A stretch of 64,000 nt of DNA from Chryseobacterium sp. HSC-36S06 (lineage in GTDB: Bacteria > Bacteroidota > Bacteroidia > Flavobacteriales > Weeksellaceae): the NCBI RefSeq assembly GCF_024171485.1, contig NZ_JALJZX010000001.1:1054001-1118000 (forward strand), written 5' to 3'. A program made the translations under genes and the position numbers. The notes under the pieces were generated by a model that was given only the letters and a program-made list of their open reading frames with translations, was not told where the DNA came from and ran no database searches. The first letter of the stretch is position 1. The number at the start of each line of letters is the position of its first letter. Below are positions 8,891 through 16,850 of the stretch, one piece after another.

Positions 8891-9265
8891 ATGAACGAAG
8901 AATTCTCTAACGAAAGTCCGAAAAAAGATCTTGGATTTTTTTTATCACTCGCGGCTTTGCTGCTTTTCACTCTGATGGGAGTAGGGATTGATTATGATGA
9001 GTATCTGCAGCAGAACGACCTCAATATTCCCGGCTTTTACTTTATGCTGATTTTTTTGATTGATCTGCTGATGTTGTTGGGACTCGCCTTCATTTTTTTC
9101 TACAGAAAAATTGGGATTTATCTTTTTCCTGCGGGTGTAGTGCTTCATTTTTTTCTTCACAACTTCTATCTTTCTACATTTCTGTATACAGATGTGACCA
9201 ATCTTTTTATCTTTATCTCAGTAGGTCTTCTTGCATTTATTCCAAAATGGCAGTTCTTTAAATAA
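8891..9265 (+). CDS. Small four-helix membrane protein, unknown function
   Basis: I do not recognise this 124-aa protein. It has a short acidic N-terminus (MNEEFSNESPKKD) and about four hydrophobic helices near residues 14-31, 47-67, 71-89 and 100-118, so it should sit in the inner membrane. The ATG at 8891 is chosen because the upstream extension overlaps the Lrp terminator. TAATTTTA, a near-match to the -7 box, ends 5 nt before the start. It lies 6 nt upstream of the Rrf2-family gene and is probably co-transcribed with it. Confidence 0.6.
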   Translation: MNEEFSNESPKKDLGFFLSLAALLLFTLMGVGIDYDEYLQQNDLNIPGFYFMLIFLIDLLMLLGLAFIFFYRKIGIYLFPAGVVLHFFLHNFYLSTFLYTDVTNLFIFISVGLLAFIPKWQFFK

Positions 9266-9271
9266 ACGTGT

Positions 9272-9703
9272 ATGTTTTCAAAAGCCTGCGAATACGCCAT
9301 AAAAGCTTCCATCTACATTGCCCGGCAAAGTCTGCAGCAAAAGAGGGTGAATGTAAAAGAAGTTTCGCAATCTATAGACGCTCCTGTTGCATTTACCGCA
9401 AAGATCCTTCAGGTACTTTGCCGTGAAGATATTATGCAGTCGGTGCGCGGGCAGCAGGGCGGATTTGTTTTTGAGGAATATAAACAGCGCGAAGTGAAGA
9501 TCTTTGATATCGTAAGACTTATCGATGGTGACGGGCTTTTTACCCAATGCGGCTTGGGGCTTCAGAAATGTTCTGCCGATAACCCTTGCCCGGTTCATGA
9601 TGATTTTAAAATCGTGCGCGAGAAACTCATTGAAATGACTCAGAAACATTCCCTATACGACTTGGCACTAAAAACCGAAAGCGGTCTCGCCTGGCTGAAA
9701 TAA
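9272..9703 (+). CDS. Rrf2-family iron-sulfur transcriptional regulator
   Basis: A 143-aa Rrf2-family winged-helix regulator. The N-terminus MFSKACEYAIKASIYIARQS and the recognition block QSVRGQQGGFVFEE (about residues 57-70) are typical. Three cysteines in CGLGLQKCSADNPC (C-X6-C-X5-C) match the spacing that ligates an Fe-S cluster in NsrR/IscR/RsrR-type members. The gene directly precedes ric, an iron-sulfur repair gene, so I infer that it senses nitric oxide or oxidative damage and controls ric. A palindrome overlapping the ric promoter is the likely target. Confidence 0.88.
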   Translation: MFSKACEYAIKASIYIARQSLQQKRVNVKEVSQSIDAPVAFTAKILQVLCREDIMQSVRGQQGGFVFEEYKQREVKIFDIVRLIDGDGLFTQCGLGLQKCSADNPCPVHDDFKIVREKLIEMTQKHSLYDLALKTESGLAWLK

Positions 9704-9766
9704 CATTCAAAAGCTAACTTTTCAAAATCAAAATAAAAGCACATTATTTAATTTTAAAATTAATTA

Positions 9767-9805
9767 GGATAAATTTGTCCGAATTGAAAATATTTTATAG
9801 CTTTG
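9767..9805 (+). promoter_or_regulatory. ric promoter with overlapping palindromic operator candidate
   Basis: TTTG at 9774-9777 and TAGCTTTG at 9798-9805 are 20 nt apart, a full Bacteroidota-type promoter. The TTTG element lies inside the 14-bp palindrome GGATAAATTTGTCC (9767-9780), symmetric at six of seven pairs. A repressor bound there would block the polymerase; the adjacent Rrf2-family regulator is the obvious candidate. The second half of the palindrome also contains an alternative TAAATTTG box. Confidence 0.72.
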
Positions 9806-9829
9806 TACTATAATTTAAAACCAAAGTAA

Positions 9830-10543
9830 ATGCTTACTCAAGAAAAAACCATTGGCGACTTCGTAGCAGAGAATTTCAGAACTGCAGAAGTTTTTAAAAA
9901 ATACCATATTGATTTCTGCTGCAAAGGCGGGAGAACGGTAGAAGAAGCTTGCGATAATAAAAAAGTGAGTCCTGAACAGATTTATCAGGAATTGGAAGAA
10001 ATAGCAAACAGAAAATCCGAAGACATCGATTTTAATTCCTGGCCACTCGATTTATTGGCAGATTATGTAGAGAAAACCCATCACAAATATGTGGAAGAAA
10101 AATCTGCGATGCTCATTCCTTACCTCAACAAGCTTTGCAAAGTACATGGTGAAAGACACCCGGAACTTTTTGAAATAAACGAACTTTTCATTGGCAGCGC
10201 CCAGGATTTGGCAGCACATATGAAAAAAGAAGAACTCATTCTTTTCCCGTTCATTAAGCAGATGGTAGAAGCGAAGAAAAATGGCGAAACATTACCTGCG
10301 CCACGTTTCGGCACCGTAGAAAATCCGGTTGCCATGATGAAACATGAACACGAAGCTGAAGGCGAACGATTTGTGAAGATTGCTGAACTTACCAATGATT
10401 ATGAGTTTCCGGATGATGCCTGCGGCACTTACCAGGTAACTTATAAAATGCTGGAAGATTTCCAGAATGATCTGCACAAGCACATTCACTTAGAAAATAA
10501 CATTCTTTTTCCGAAAGCAATCGCAATGGAAAAAACATTCTAA
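9830..10543 (+). CDS. ric: Iron-sulfur cluster repair di-iron protein (RIC/ScdA/YtfE)
   Basis: A 237-aa protein that repairs Fe-S clusters damaged by nitric oxide or peroxide. Residues 1-58 are the ScdA N-terminal domain with the diagnostic FKKYHIDFCCKGG. Residues 80-235 are a hemerythrin-like four-helix bundle whose di-iron ligands are visible in KTHHKYVEE, HMKKEELILFPFI, MKHEHEAEGERF and HKHIHLENNILFPKA. Length and domain order are standard. The start lies 24 nt after a strong promoter with an embedded palindrome, and the preceding gene is an Fe-S regulator, which together suggest stress-inducible expression. Confidence 0.95.
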   Translation: MLTQEKTIGDFVAENFRTAEVFKKYHIDFCCKGGRTVEEACDNKKVSPEQIYQELEEIANRKSEDIDFNSWPLDLLADYVEKTHHKYVEEKSAMLIPYLNKLCKVHGERHPELFEINELFIGSAQDLAAHMKKEELILFPFIKQMVEAKKNGETLPAPRFGTVENPVAMMKHEHEAEGERFVKIAELTNDYEFPDDACGTYQVTYKMLEDFQNDLHKHIHLENNILFPKAIAMEKTF

Positions 10544-10572
10544 ATTAATTCCGTAGTTGTTTATTTGATAAG

Positions 10573-10608
10573 AAACCGTTTCAGAAATTTCTGAAACGGT
10601 TTTTTTTT
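10573..10608 (+). terminator. Intrinsic terminator after ric
   Basis: A perfect 30-base palindrome, 15 bp per arm (AAACCGTTTCAGAAA and its complement), followed by T residues to 10608. It is one of the strongest terminators in the window. Confidence 0.88.
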
Positions 10609-10684
10609 GTATTGAACTGAGAATTGATATTATAAAAAATGCAGATTTTTTAGCGAGAATTTGACTTGAAAAATATGAATTTAT

Positions 10685-11014
10685 TTATCGGCCTGTAAAT
10701 ATTATTCGTTTCACCCGGTCGTGCGAATAACCCAGTTGGGTTATTTTATCCCGATCCGAAATGTTTTCAATAGATTTTATTTTTTCCTTCTTCACCAGGT
10801 GTTGGAGTCTATCATAAGTGATTTCTCGGCCATTAAACATAATAACGGTTTGATCATTATACCTTTGTATTGCCCCGTCCAAATTCCTCTGCTGATTATA
10901 ATATTCGTAAGATTGATTATAATCAACTATTGGTTCGTTCTGATCTAATTTATATTTAGTTTGAGTGCCACAGGACACTAAAGAGAACGATATAATGATG
11001 ATGAAATTTTTCAT
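10685..11014 (-). CDS. Small lipoprotein with plug-like C-terminus
   Basis: I do not recognise a named family. The 109-aa product starts MKNFIIIISFSLVSCGTQ, a lipoprotein signal with the lipobox LVSC, so the mature protein is lipid-anchored from the cysteine. The start at 11014 is chosen because the upstream extension adds only an unlikely N-terminus before this signal. The C-terminal half (IKSIENISDRDKITQLGYSH, then VKRIIFTGR) loosely resembles the end of a TonB-receptor plug domain, where a DsIe...VIxITT pattern is common. That resemblance is only suggestive. Confidence 0.65.
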   Translation of the reverse strand: MKNFIIIISFSLVSCGTQTKYKLDQNEPIVDYNQSYEYYNQQRNLDGAIQRYNDQTVIMFNGREITYDRLQHLVKKEKIKSIENISDRDKITQLGYSHDRVKRIIFTGR

Positions 11015-11051
11015 AACTGTTTTCAAGTTGAATGTCTTGTTACGTAAATAT

Positions 11052-11080
11052 AAAAAAAACACGCCCAAAAGACGTGTTTT
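11052..11080 (-). terminator. Terminator of the transketolase operon
   Basis: On the minus strand an eight-bp stem AAAACACG / CGTGTTTT runs into an eight-T tract, 20-odd nt after the stop of the second transketolase gene. Confidence 0.8.
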
Positions 11081-11099
11081 AAAAGTGTATATAAAAAGA

Positions 11100-12047
11100 T
11101 TATTTCGCCATAATTCTTTTTACCGCCCCTACCACTGCATCAGCATCAATTCCGTATTTTTTCATCAGTTCTGCAGGTGTTGCAGATTCACCGAAAGTAT
11201 CGTTTACCGCAACGAATTCCTGGGTTGTCGGTCTTTTTCTGGCAAGCATTCCCGCAACCGATTCACCTAAACCACCAAGATAGTTGTGTTCTTCTGCAGT
11301 AACGATTTTTCCGGTTTTTTCTACAGATTTAAGAATGATTTCTTCATCCAAAGGTTTGATAGTATGAATGTTTATCACTTCACATGAAATTCCTTCTTTT
11401 TCCAGTTCATCCGCTGCAAGCAAAGATTCCCAAACCAAATGTCCGGTAGCCACGATGGTTACATCGTTACCTTCTTGAAGCAGAATTCCTTTTCCGATTT
11501 CGAAAGGCATATCTTCCGGAATGAAAACCGGAACTACAGGTCGACCGAATCTTAAATAAACCGGTCCTTCATAATCTGCGATCGCTAAAGTTGCAGCTTT
11601 GGTTTGGTTGTAATCACAGGTGTTGATTACCGTCATTCCAGGAAGCATTTTCATCATTCCGATGTCTTCCAGAACCTGGTGTGTTGCACCGTCTTCTCCT
11701 AAAGTCAATCCTGCGTGAGATGCACAGATCTTTACATTTTTATTGGAATAGGCGATGCTCTGGCGGATCTGGTCATAAACCCTTGAGGTTGAAAAGTTTG
11801 CAAAAGTCCCCGTAAAAGGAATTTTCCCGTTAATGGTTAAACCGGCGGCGATTCCCATCATGTTGGCTTCAGCGATACCAACCTGAAAGAATCTTTCCGG
11901 AGCTTTTTCAATGAATTTCTCCATTTTCAGGGAACCGATAAGGTCGGCGCAAAGTGCTACGACATTTGGATTTTTATCAGCCAGTTCAGCCAATCCTGCT
12001 CCGAAACCGCTTCTTGTATCTTTTTTTTCTGTATAGGTGTATTTCAT
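11100..12047 (-). CDS. Transketolase, C-terminal subunit
   Basis: The 315-aa product covers the pyrimidine-binding and C-terminal domains of transketolase, which moves two-carbon units between sugar phosphates in the pentose phosphate pathway. GIAEANMMGIAAGL near residue 57 carries the glutamate that activates thiamine diphosphate. ASHAGLTLGEDGATHQVLED and the C-terminal VTAEEHNYLGGLGESVA are typical. It cannot act alone: the diphosphate-binding half is the upstream gene, 39 nt away on the same strand. Two-gene transketolases are an established arrangement in several bacterial groups. Confidence 0.92.
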   Translation of the reverse strand: MKYTYTEKKDTRSGFGAGLAELADKNPNVVALCADLIGSLKMEKFIEKAPERFFQVGIAEANMMGIAAGLTINGKIPFTGTFANFSTSRVYDQIRQSIAYSNKNVKICASHAGLTLGEDGATHQVLEDIGMMKMLPGMTVINTCDYNQTKAATLAIADYEGPVYLRFGRPVVPVFIPEDMPFEIGKGILLQEGNDVTIVATGHLVWESLLAADELEKEGISCEVINIHTIKPLDEEIILKSVEKTGKIVTAEEHNYLGGLGESVAGMLARKRPTTQEFVAVNDTFGESATPAELMKKYGIDADAVVGAVKRIMAK

Positions 12048-12086
12048 TTTTATTTTTTTAGCGAATTGCTTCGAATTTTACAAATT

Positions 12087-12938
12087 TTAATAATCATCAG
12101 GAGCTTCTAAGTATAACTGTTTGAAAGCGGTATCCAGCTGCTCATTATTCGGAGCTTTTCCGTGCCATGCGTGGCTTCCCATCATATAATCGACACCATA
12201 ACCCATTTCCGTATGAAGAATAATTGCAACAGGTTTTCCGTTTCCGGTTTCTGCTTTTGCTCTTTCAAGGATTGAGATTACAGTTTCAAGATCGTTTCCG
12301 TTTTTCTCATTAAGAACTTTCCATCCGAAAGCTTCAAGTTTGGCGTGAAGGTCGCCTAAACTCAATACATCATCAGTATCTCCGTCGATTTGTCTTCCGT
12401 TATAGTCAATGGTCGCGATGATATTATCTACTTTTTTCGCAGCGGCAAACATCAGTGCTTCCCAGATTTGACCTTCCTGCAATTCTCCGTCTCCGTGAAG
12501 GGTATAAACCAAAGACTTATCACCGTCCAGTTTCTTAGCTAATGCTGCTCCAATGGCTACAGATAAGCCTTGGCCCAAAGATCCTGAAGCAATCCTAACG
12601 CCCGGTAAATTATCGTGCGTCGTAGGATGACCTTGTAGTCTTGTATTCAGTTTTCTGAAGGTAGCGAGTTCCGAAACCGGGAAAAATCCGAATCTGGAAA
12701 GAGTGGAGTAGAACACGGGTGAAATGTGACCGTTGGAAAGGAAGAAAAGGTCTTCGTTTTTACCTTCCATGGTGAACGGAAGTTGATAGTTCATCACTTT
12801 TCCGTACAGTGCGGTGAAGTACTCGGTACAGCCCAAACTGCCGCCGGGGTGACCGGAATTCACTGCGTGAACCATTCTTAAAATGTCTCTTCTGATCTGT
12901 GTTGTAAGAGATTTCAGCTCTTCAATACTTTTACTCAT
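12087..12938 (-). CDS. Transketolase, N-terminal subunit
   Basis: A 283-aa subunit holding the thiamine-diphosphate pyrophosphate domain. AVNSGHPGGSLG lies near residue 25 and LHGDGELQEGQIWEA near residue 147, followed by IATIDYNGRQIDG, forming the GDG...N cofactor and metal motif. ILHTEMGYGVDYM lies near the end. It is the first gene of the pair and should form a heterotetramer with the downstream subunit. TAAATTCG, one base off the -7 consensus, lies upstream, so the promoter is only tentative. Confidence 0.92.
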   Translation of the reverse strand: MSKSIEELKSLTTQIRRDILRMVHAVNSGHPGGSLGCTEYFTALYGKVMNYQLPFTMEGKNEDLFFLSNGHISPVFYSTLSRFGFFPVSELATFRKLNTRLQGHPTTHDNLPGVRIASGSLGQGLSVAIGAALAKKLDGDKSLVYTLHGDGELQEGQIWEALMFAAAKKVDNIIATIDYNGRQIDGDTDDVLSLGDLHAKLEAFGWKVLNEKNGNDLETVISILERAKAETGNGKPVAIILHTEMGYGVDYMMGSHAWHGKAPNNEQLDTAFKQLYLEAPDDY

Positions 12939-13039
12939 TATATTGGTTTATTTGCCAGCGAATTTACGAATTTTTGATGGTTTCGCGAAATGAAAAATCC
13001 GGGTTTTTGACCCGGAATATTCTTGATTATTAATAAGTT

Positions 13040-14599
13040 TTATTTCTTCCTGATCAGCCACAAACCGATAAATGTGAGTAAACCATTAATGATAATAAGC
13101 TCCACACCGATTTTGTAATCGGAATTCTGCGTCACAAAATAATTGATGAAGTAGGTTAAAACAGGCGCCAGCAAAGTAACTGCAATGATGGCATATTTTT
13201 TTGTAATCTGATATTTGGTTAAAATTCCAAAAGCAAAAAGTCCCAGAAGCGGTCCGTAAGTGTAACCCGCTACCTCCATGATGAGGTAAACGATAGATTT
13301 ATCATCAATCGCTTTGAAAATCATGATCAGCACAAAGAAAATCACCGTGAAAATAAGATGGATTTTCATCCTTAATCTTTTTTTCTGCTTTTCAGTTTTG
13401 GTGGCATCTTCGTTGATATTCAGTAAATCTACACAGTAAGAACTTGTAACTGCTGTCAGGGCGCCGTCAGCAGAAGGAAAAAGTGCAGAGATCAGTCCAA
13501 TGATAAAAATTACCGAAATAAAGAGCGGGAAATATCCCTGCAGCGAAAGCGCCGGAAACAGGTCGTCGCCCATAATATTATTGATGGTTCCTGTAGCAGC
13601 ATCTTTAAACCCAAAAGCATTGGTAATGCTTTCTTTTCCGTTTACGATATCAACGATTTTTCCGTATTCAGCTCCGTTTTCCATTGCGAAAAGGTAAAGA
13701 AGACCGCCCAGAAAAAGGAATGCCAGATTCACAAGTAACAGTGTGCCGGCAAACGTTAGCATATTCTTTTTTGAATTTTTCAGATTGTCAACAGAAATGT
13801 TTTTCTGCATCATTTCCTGATCCAAACCTGTCATTGCAATAGTGATAAACATACCGCCCAGAATAGTTTTCAGGAAAAATGTTTTGGAATTCACATCGAA
13901 GTTAATGAAATGCGTATAATCCTTCGCCGCGAGTACATCGTAAGCCTGGCCGGCTGAAAGGTTTAAATTCGAGAGAATGAAAACAATACATGCAACCAAA
14001 CTGAGGATCATAAAAGAAGTCTGAAGCGTGTCTGTAATTACGATGGTCTTTACCCCGCCCTCGAAAGTATAGAGCAGAACCATCAGGAGAATCACAGCAG
14101 ATGTTACCCAAAACGGAACTCCCAAGCCCGACAGAAGAAAGATCTGTAGAACATTTACTACCAAATATAATCTCGCAGTAGCGCCAATCGACCTTGAAAT
14201 TATAAAAAACAAAGACCCGATTTTGTGCGCTTCTACATTAAATCTCCGTCCGAGGTAGGTGTAAATCGACGTAAGATTCATTTTATAGTAAAGCGGCAGA
14301 AGTACGAAAGCCACAATAAAATAACCGATGAAAAACCCGATCACAAGCATGTAATATTCGAAACCGCCGAACGGATAATCACCCGCAGTCATTTTCCCTA
14401 CTGTTCCCGGCACCGAAATAAAAGTTACGCCGCTCAGACTTGTGCCAATCATCCCGAAAGCCACGAGCCACCACTTACTTTTTTTGTTTCCGATAAAGAA
14501 AGACTGGTTGTCGGCATTTCTGCTGGTGATGTATGAGATCACGAGTAGTCCGATGAAATAAGCGAAAACAAATAAGAGCAAAATTGTTCCTGGGTTCAT
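13040..14599 (-). CDS. Sodium:solute symporter (SSS family)
   Basis: A 519-aa inner-membrane transporter with about 13 hydrophobic helices, the usual number for the SSS family, which couples sodium entry to uptake of sugars, amino acids or vitamins. Visible signatures include SYITSRNADNQSFFIGNKK after helix 1, GMIGTSLSGVTFISVPG in helix 2 and SALFPSADGALTAV in the conserved helix 9 region. The substrate cannot be assigned from sequence alone. TATATTTG at 14627-14620 is a plausible -7 box with a 20-nt leader. A dispersed repeat lies further upstream. Confidence 0.88.
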   Translation of the reverse strand: MNPGTILLLFVFAYFIGLLVISYITSRNADNQSFFIGNKKSKWWLVAFGMIGTSLSGVTFISVPGTVGKMTAGDYPFGGFEYYMLVIGFFIGYFIVAFVLLPLYYKMNLTSIYTYLGRRFNVEAHKIGSLFFIISRSIGATARLYLVVNVLQIFLLSGLGVPFWVTSAVILLMVLLYTFEGGVKTIVITDTLQTSFMILSLVACIVFILSNLNLSAGQAYDVLAAKDYTHFINFDVNSKTFFLKTILGGMFITIAMTGLDQEMMQKNISVDNLKNSKKNMLTFAGTLLLVNLAFLFLGGLLYLFAMENGAEYGKIVDIVNGKESITNAFGFKDAATGTINNIMGDDLFPALSLQGYFPLFISVIFIIGLISALFPSADGALTAVTSSYCVDLLNINEDATKTEKQKKRLRMKIHLIFTVIFFVLIMIFKAIDDKSIVYLIMEVAGYTYGPLLGLFAFGILTKYQITKKYAIIAVTLLAPVLTYFINYFVTQNSDYKIGVELIIINGLLTFIGLWLIRKK

Positions 14600-14681
14600 T
14601 TTTTTCAGAATTTAATGAGCAAATATAGTTTTTTTGCGGTATTTGCGGCTGTTTATACTTTTGGGATTGTAAATTATTCTT

Positions 14682-14793
14682 TTGGGCGCCTTTTCCGGCT
14701 GTCACTACTCGGTTTTTGCAGGCCTTGTTTAAATCCCGCAGCTGCAAAAGAGCTCAAACATGCCGTTCCATCCGTGGCGCGGTGCAGGATTCC
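14682..14793 (+). repeat. Dispersed hairpin repeat, divergent copy B
   Basis: Begins TTTGGGCGCC like copies A and C, has a GTTTTTGCAGGCC / GCAGCTGCAAAAGAGCTC hairpin and ends with ATCCGTGGCGCGGTGCAGG. The ends and the AAAAGAGCTC block match the family but the interior differs, so this is probably a separate subfamily. It lies 83 nt upstream of the symporter start and directly abuts the terminator of the gene to its right. Confidence 0.6.
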
Positions 14794-14826
14794 AAAAAAA
14801 AGCCTTTCATAATTTTTATGAAAGGC
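14794..14826 (-). terminator. Terminator of the small GNAT gene
   Basis: On the minus strand GCCTTTCATAA pairs with TTATGAAAGGC (11 bp, three-base loop) and runs into eight T residues. Confidence 0.85.
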
Positions 14827-14847
14827 GTATTGTTTAAATTTCAGTTT

Positions 14848-15132
14848 TCAGGATAAAACATCCTGCAGGTCTGTGTTTCTGTCAATGGTTGCTTTAGCAT
14901 ACGGACAAAGAGGAATGATTTTTTTGCCATTTTTTCTGGCATATTCCACGCCTGCGATGACAAGCTTTTTTGCGAGACCTTTTCCGCTAAAAGCTTCATC
15001 AACTTGGGTGTGATCGATAATGAATTTATCCTCACCGGCCCAGGTATAAGTCATTTCGCCGGCTTTTTTATTTTCAAAATAGATTTCAAATAGTCCTTTC
15101 TTCTCGTCGTTGTGATGTTTAATTTCTGTCAT
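14848..15132 (-). CDS. Short GNAT-fold acetyltransferase (YjdJ-like)
   Basis: A 94-aa single-domain member of the short GNAT family (COG2388 type). DHTQVDEAFSGKGLAKKLV near residue 40 is the acetyl-CoA-binding loop, and KIIPLCPYAKATIDRN near the C-terminus is the second conserved block. These proteins are about half the size of ordinary GNAT enzymes, and their acceptor substrates are mostly unknown. The gene stands alone, with its own terminator downstream. Confidence 0.85.
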   Translation of the reverse strand: MTEIKHHNDEKKGLFEIYFENKKAGEMTYTWAGEDKFIIDHTQVDEAFSGKGLAKKLVIAGVEYARKNGKKIIPLCPYAKATIDRNTDLQDVLS

Positions 15133-15191
15133 ATTTTTATTTTACTTAAGTGCTGGAAAAATGCAGTAATTTAATGGGTATTAATGAAAAT

Positions 15192-15219
15192 AAAAAGTGG
15201 AAATTTTGCAACTTCCACT
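15192..15219 (-). terminator. Terminator of the catalase gene
   Basis: AGTGGAA / TTCCACT stem with a 10-base loop, read on the minus strand into TTTTTAT, starting about 10 nt after the catalase stop. Confidence 0.65.
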
Positions 15220-15228
15220 AAGAATATT

Positions 15229-16734
15229 TTACGATTTCTGTGGTGCCCACTGGTCATGTGGTGACATATCAAAATTGAATACGTCCATCATATCCAGACC
15301 CAGAGCTTTCGCAACGCCTTCACCATATTCGGGATCAGCTTTGTAGCAGTTTCTGATGTGTCGGATCTGAATGAATTTTTCGGCACTGCCAACATTTGCC
15401 GCAGTATTATCAAACAGAGCCTGCTCTTTTCCATCAGCTTTGATGATTCTGAATAAATCGCCAGGTTGGGTGAAATAATCCTCATCATCATCCCGGAAAT
15501 TATGTGCATAGGCATCGCCGTAAAGTTCAAGTGGCGGTTCTTTGGCTTGAGGTTGCTCCTGCCATTCTCCATAACTGTTGGGTTCGTAATGTTTCGTACC
15601 GCCATAATTACCGTCAACACGCATTTGTCCGTCTCTGTGGAATGCATGATAAGGACATCTGGGTTTGTTCACCGGAATCTGGAAGTGATTTACACCCAGT
15701 CGGTAACGCTGTGCATCGCCGTAGGAGAATAATCTGCCCTGAAGCATTTTATCCGGTGAAAATCCGATGCCGGGAACAATATTCGTTGGATTGAAAGCTG
15801 CCTGTTCAACATCCTGGAAATAATTCTCTGGATTTTTATTCAGCTCGAATTCGCCCACTTCGATTAAAGGGAAGTCTTTTTTAGACCAAACTTTCGTTAA
15901 ATCAAACGGATGGAACCGGTAAGTCTTGGCCTGCTCCTCTGTCATGATCTGTACAAACATTTTCCATTTCGGGAAGTTGCCTTTTTCAATATTGTCGAAG
16001 AGATCACGTTGCGAAGATTCGCGGTCCATTCCTATTAATTTCCCTGCTTCTTCGTCACTTAAATTTTCGATTCCCTGCTGGGTTCTGAAATGGAATTTTA
16101 CCCAATGGCGAACATTTGCATGATTGATGAAGCTGTAGGTATGGCTTCCGAAACCGTGCATGTGCCGGTAACCATTCGGAATTCCGCGGTCGCTCATTAC
16201 AATGGTCACCTGGTGAAGTGATTCCGGCAGCAAAGTCCAGAAATCCCAGTTGTTATTGGCGCTACGCATATTGGTTTTCGGATCGCGTTTCACAGCGTGG
16301 TTCAGATCCGGAAATTTCATCGGATCACGGAAAAAGAAGACGGGAGTATTATTTCCTACCAGATCCCAAATTCCCTCATCGGTATAAAACTTTAAAGCGA
16401 AACCACGGATGTCCCGTTCTGCATCTGCGGCGCCGCGCTCTCCGGCAACGGTAGAAAATCTTGCAAACATTTCAGTTTTTTTACCGATTTCGTTGAAGAT
16501 ATGAGCTTTGGTGTACTGAGTAATATCGTGAGTAACCGTAAATGTCCCAAATGCTCCTGAACCTTTAGCATGCATTCTTCTTTCGGGAATTACTTCTCTG
16601 TCGAAATTGGCCATTTTCTCCAGAAACCAAAAATCCTGCATCAGCATTGGTCCTCTGGGACCTGCGGTCTGTACATTCTGATTGTCCGGAACCGGCGCGC
16701 CGGTTTGTCTGGTAAGTTTTTTTCTGTCTTCCAT
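15229..16734 (-). CDS. katA: Monofunctional haem catalase
   Basis: Converts hydrogen peroxide to water and oxygen in the cytoplasm. The 501-aa length fits small-subunit catalases. The catalytic histidine is in [12 protein letters not shown] near residue 55, the distal asparagine in [13 protein letters not shown] near residue 128, and the proximal haem-ligand tyrosine in [14 protein letters not shown] near residue 338. All key residues are intact and no signal peptide is present. TAACTTTA upstream is only a near-match to a -7 box, and I see no obvious OxyR-type dyad. Confidence 0.97.
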   Translation of the reverse strand: MEDRKKLTRQTGAPVPDNQNVQTAGPRGPMLMQDFWFLEKMANFDREVIPERRMHAKGSGAFGTFTVTHDITQYTKAHIFNEIGKKTEMFARFSTVAGERGAADAERDIRGFALKFYTDEGIWDLVGNNTPVFFFRDPMKFPDLNHAVKRDPKTNMRSANNNWDFWTLLPESLHQVTIVMSDRGIPNGYRHMHGFGSHTYSFINHANVRHWVKFHFRTQQGIENLSDEEAGKLIGMDRESSQRDLFDNIEKGNFPKWKMFVQIMTEEQAKTYRFHPFDLTKVWSKKDFPLIEVGEFELNKNPENYFQDVEQAAFNPTNIVPGIGFSPDKMLQGRLFSYGDAQRYRLGVNHFQIPVNKPRCPYHAFHRDGQMRVDGNYGGTKHYEPNSYGEWQEQPQAKEPPLELYGDAYAHNFRDDDEDYFTQPGDLFRIIKADGKEQALFDNTAANVGSAEKFIQIRHIRNCYKADPEYGEGVAKALGLDMMDVFNFDMSPHDQWAPQKS

Positions 16735-16850
16735 GCTTAATTTTTTTTTGGTAATCTAAAGTTACGAATTAAAATGTAAGCTTATGATTTATAAAATCTA
16801 ATACGTTGATTTTAAATGGAAGATAAGGTTGGAATCGAGAACCTGAGTTT

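Noticed and set aside
14225-14536. 103-codon plus-strand frame inside the symporter
   Set aside because: Fully antisense to conserved membrane helices of the symporter; histidine- and arginine-rich composition typical of a shadow frame.
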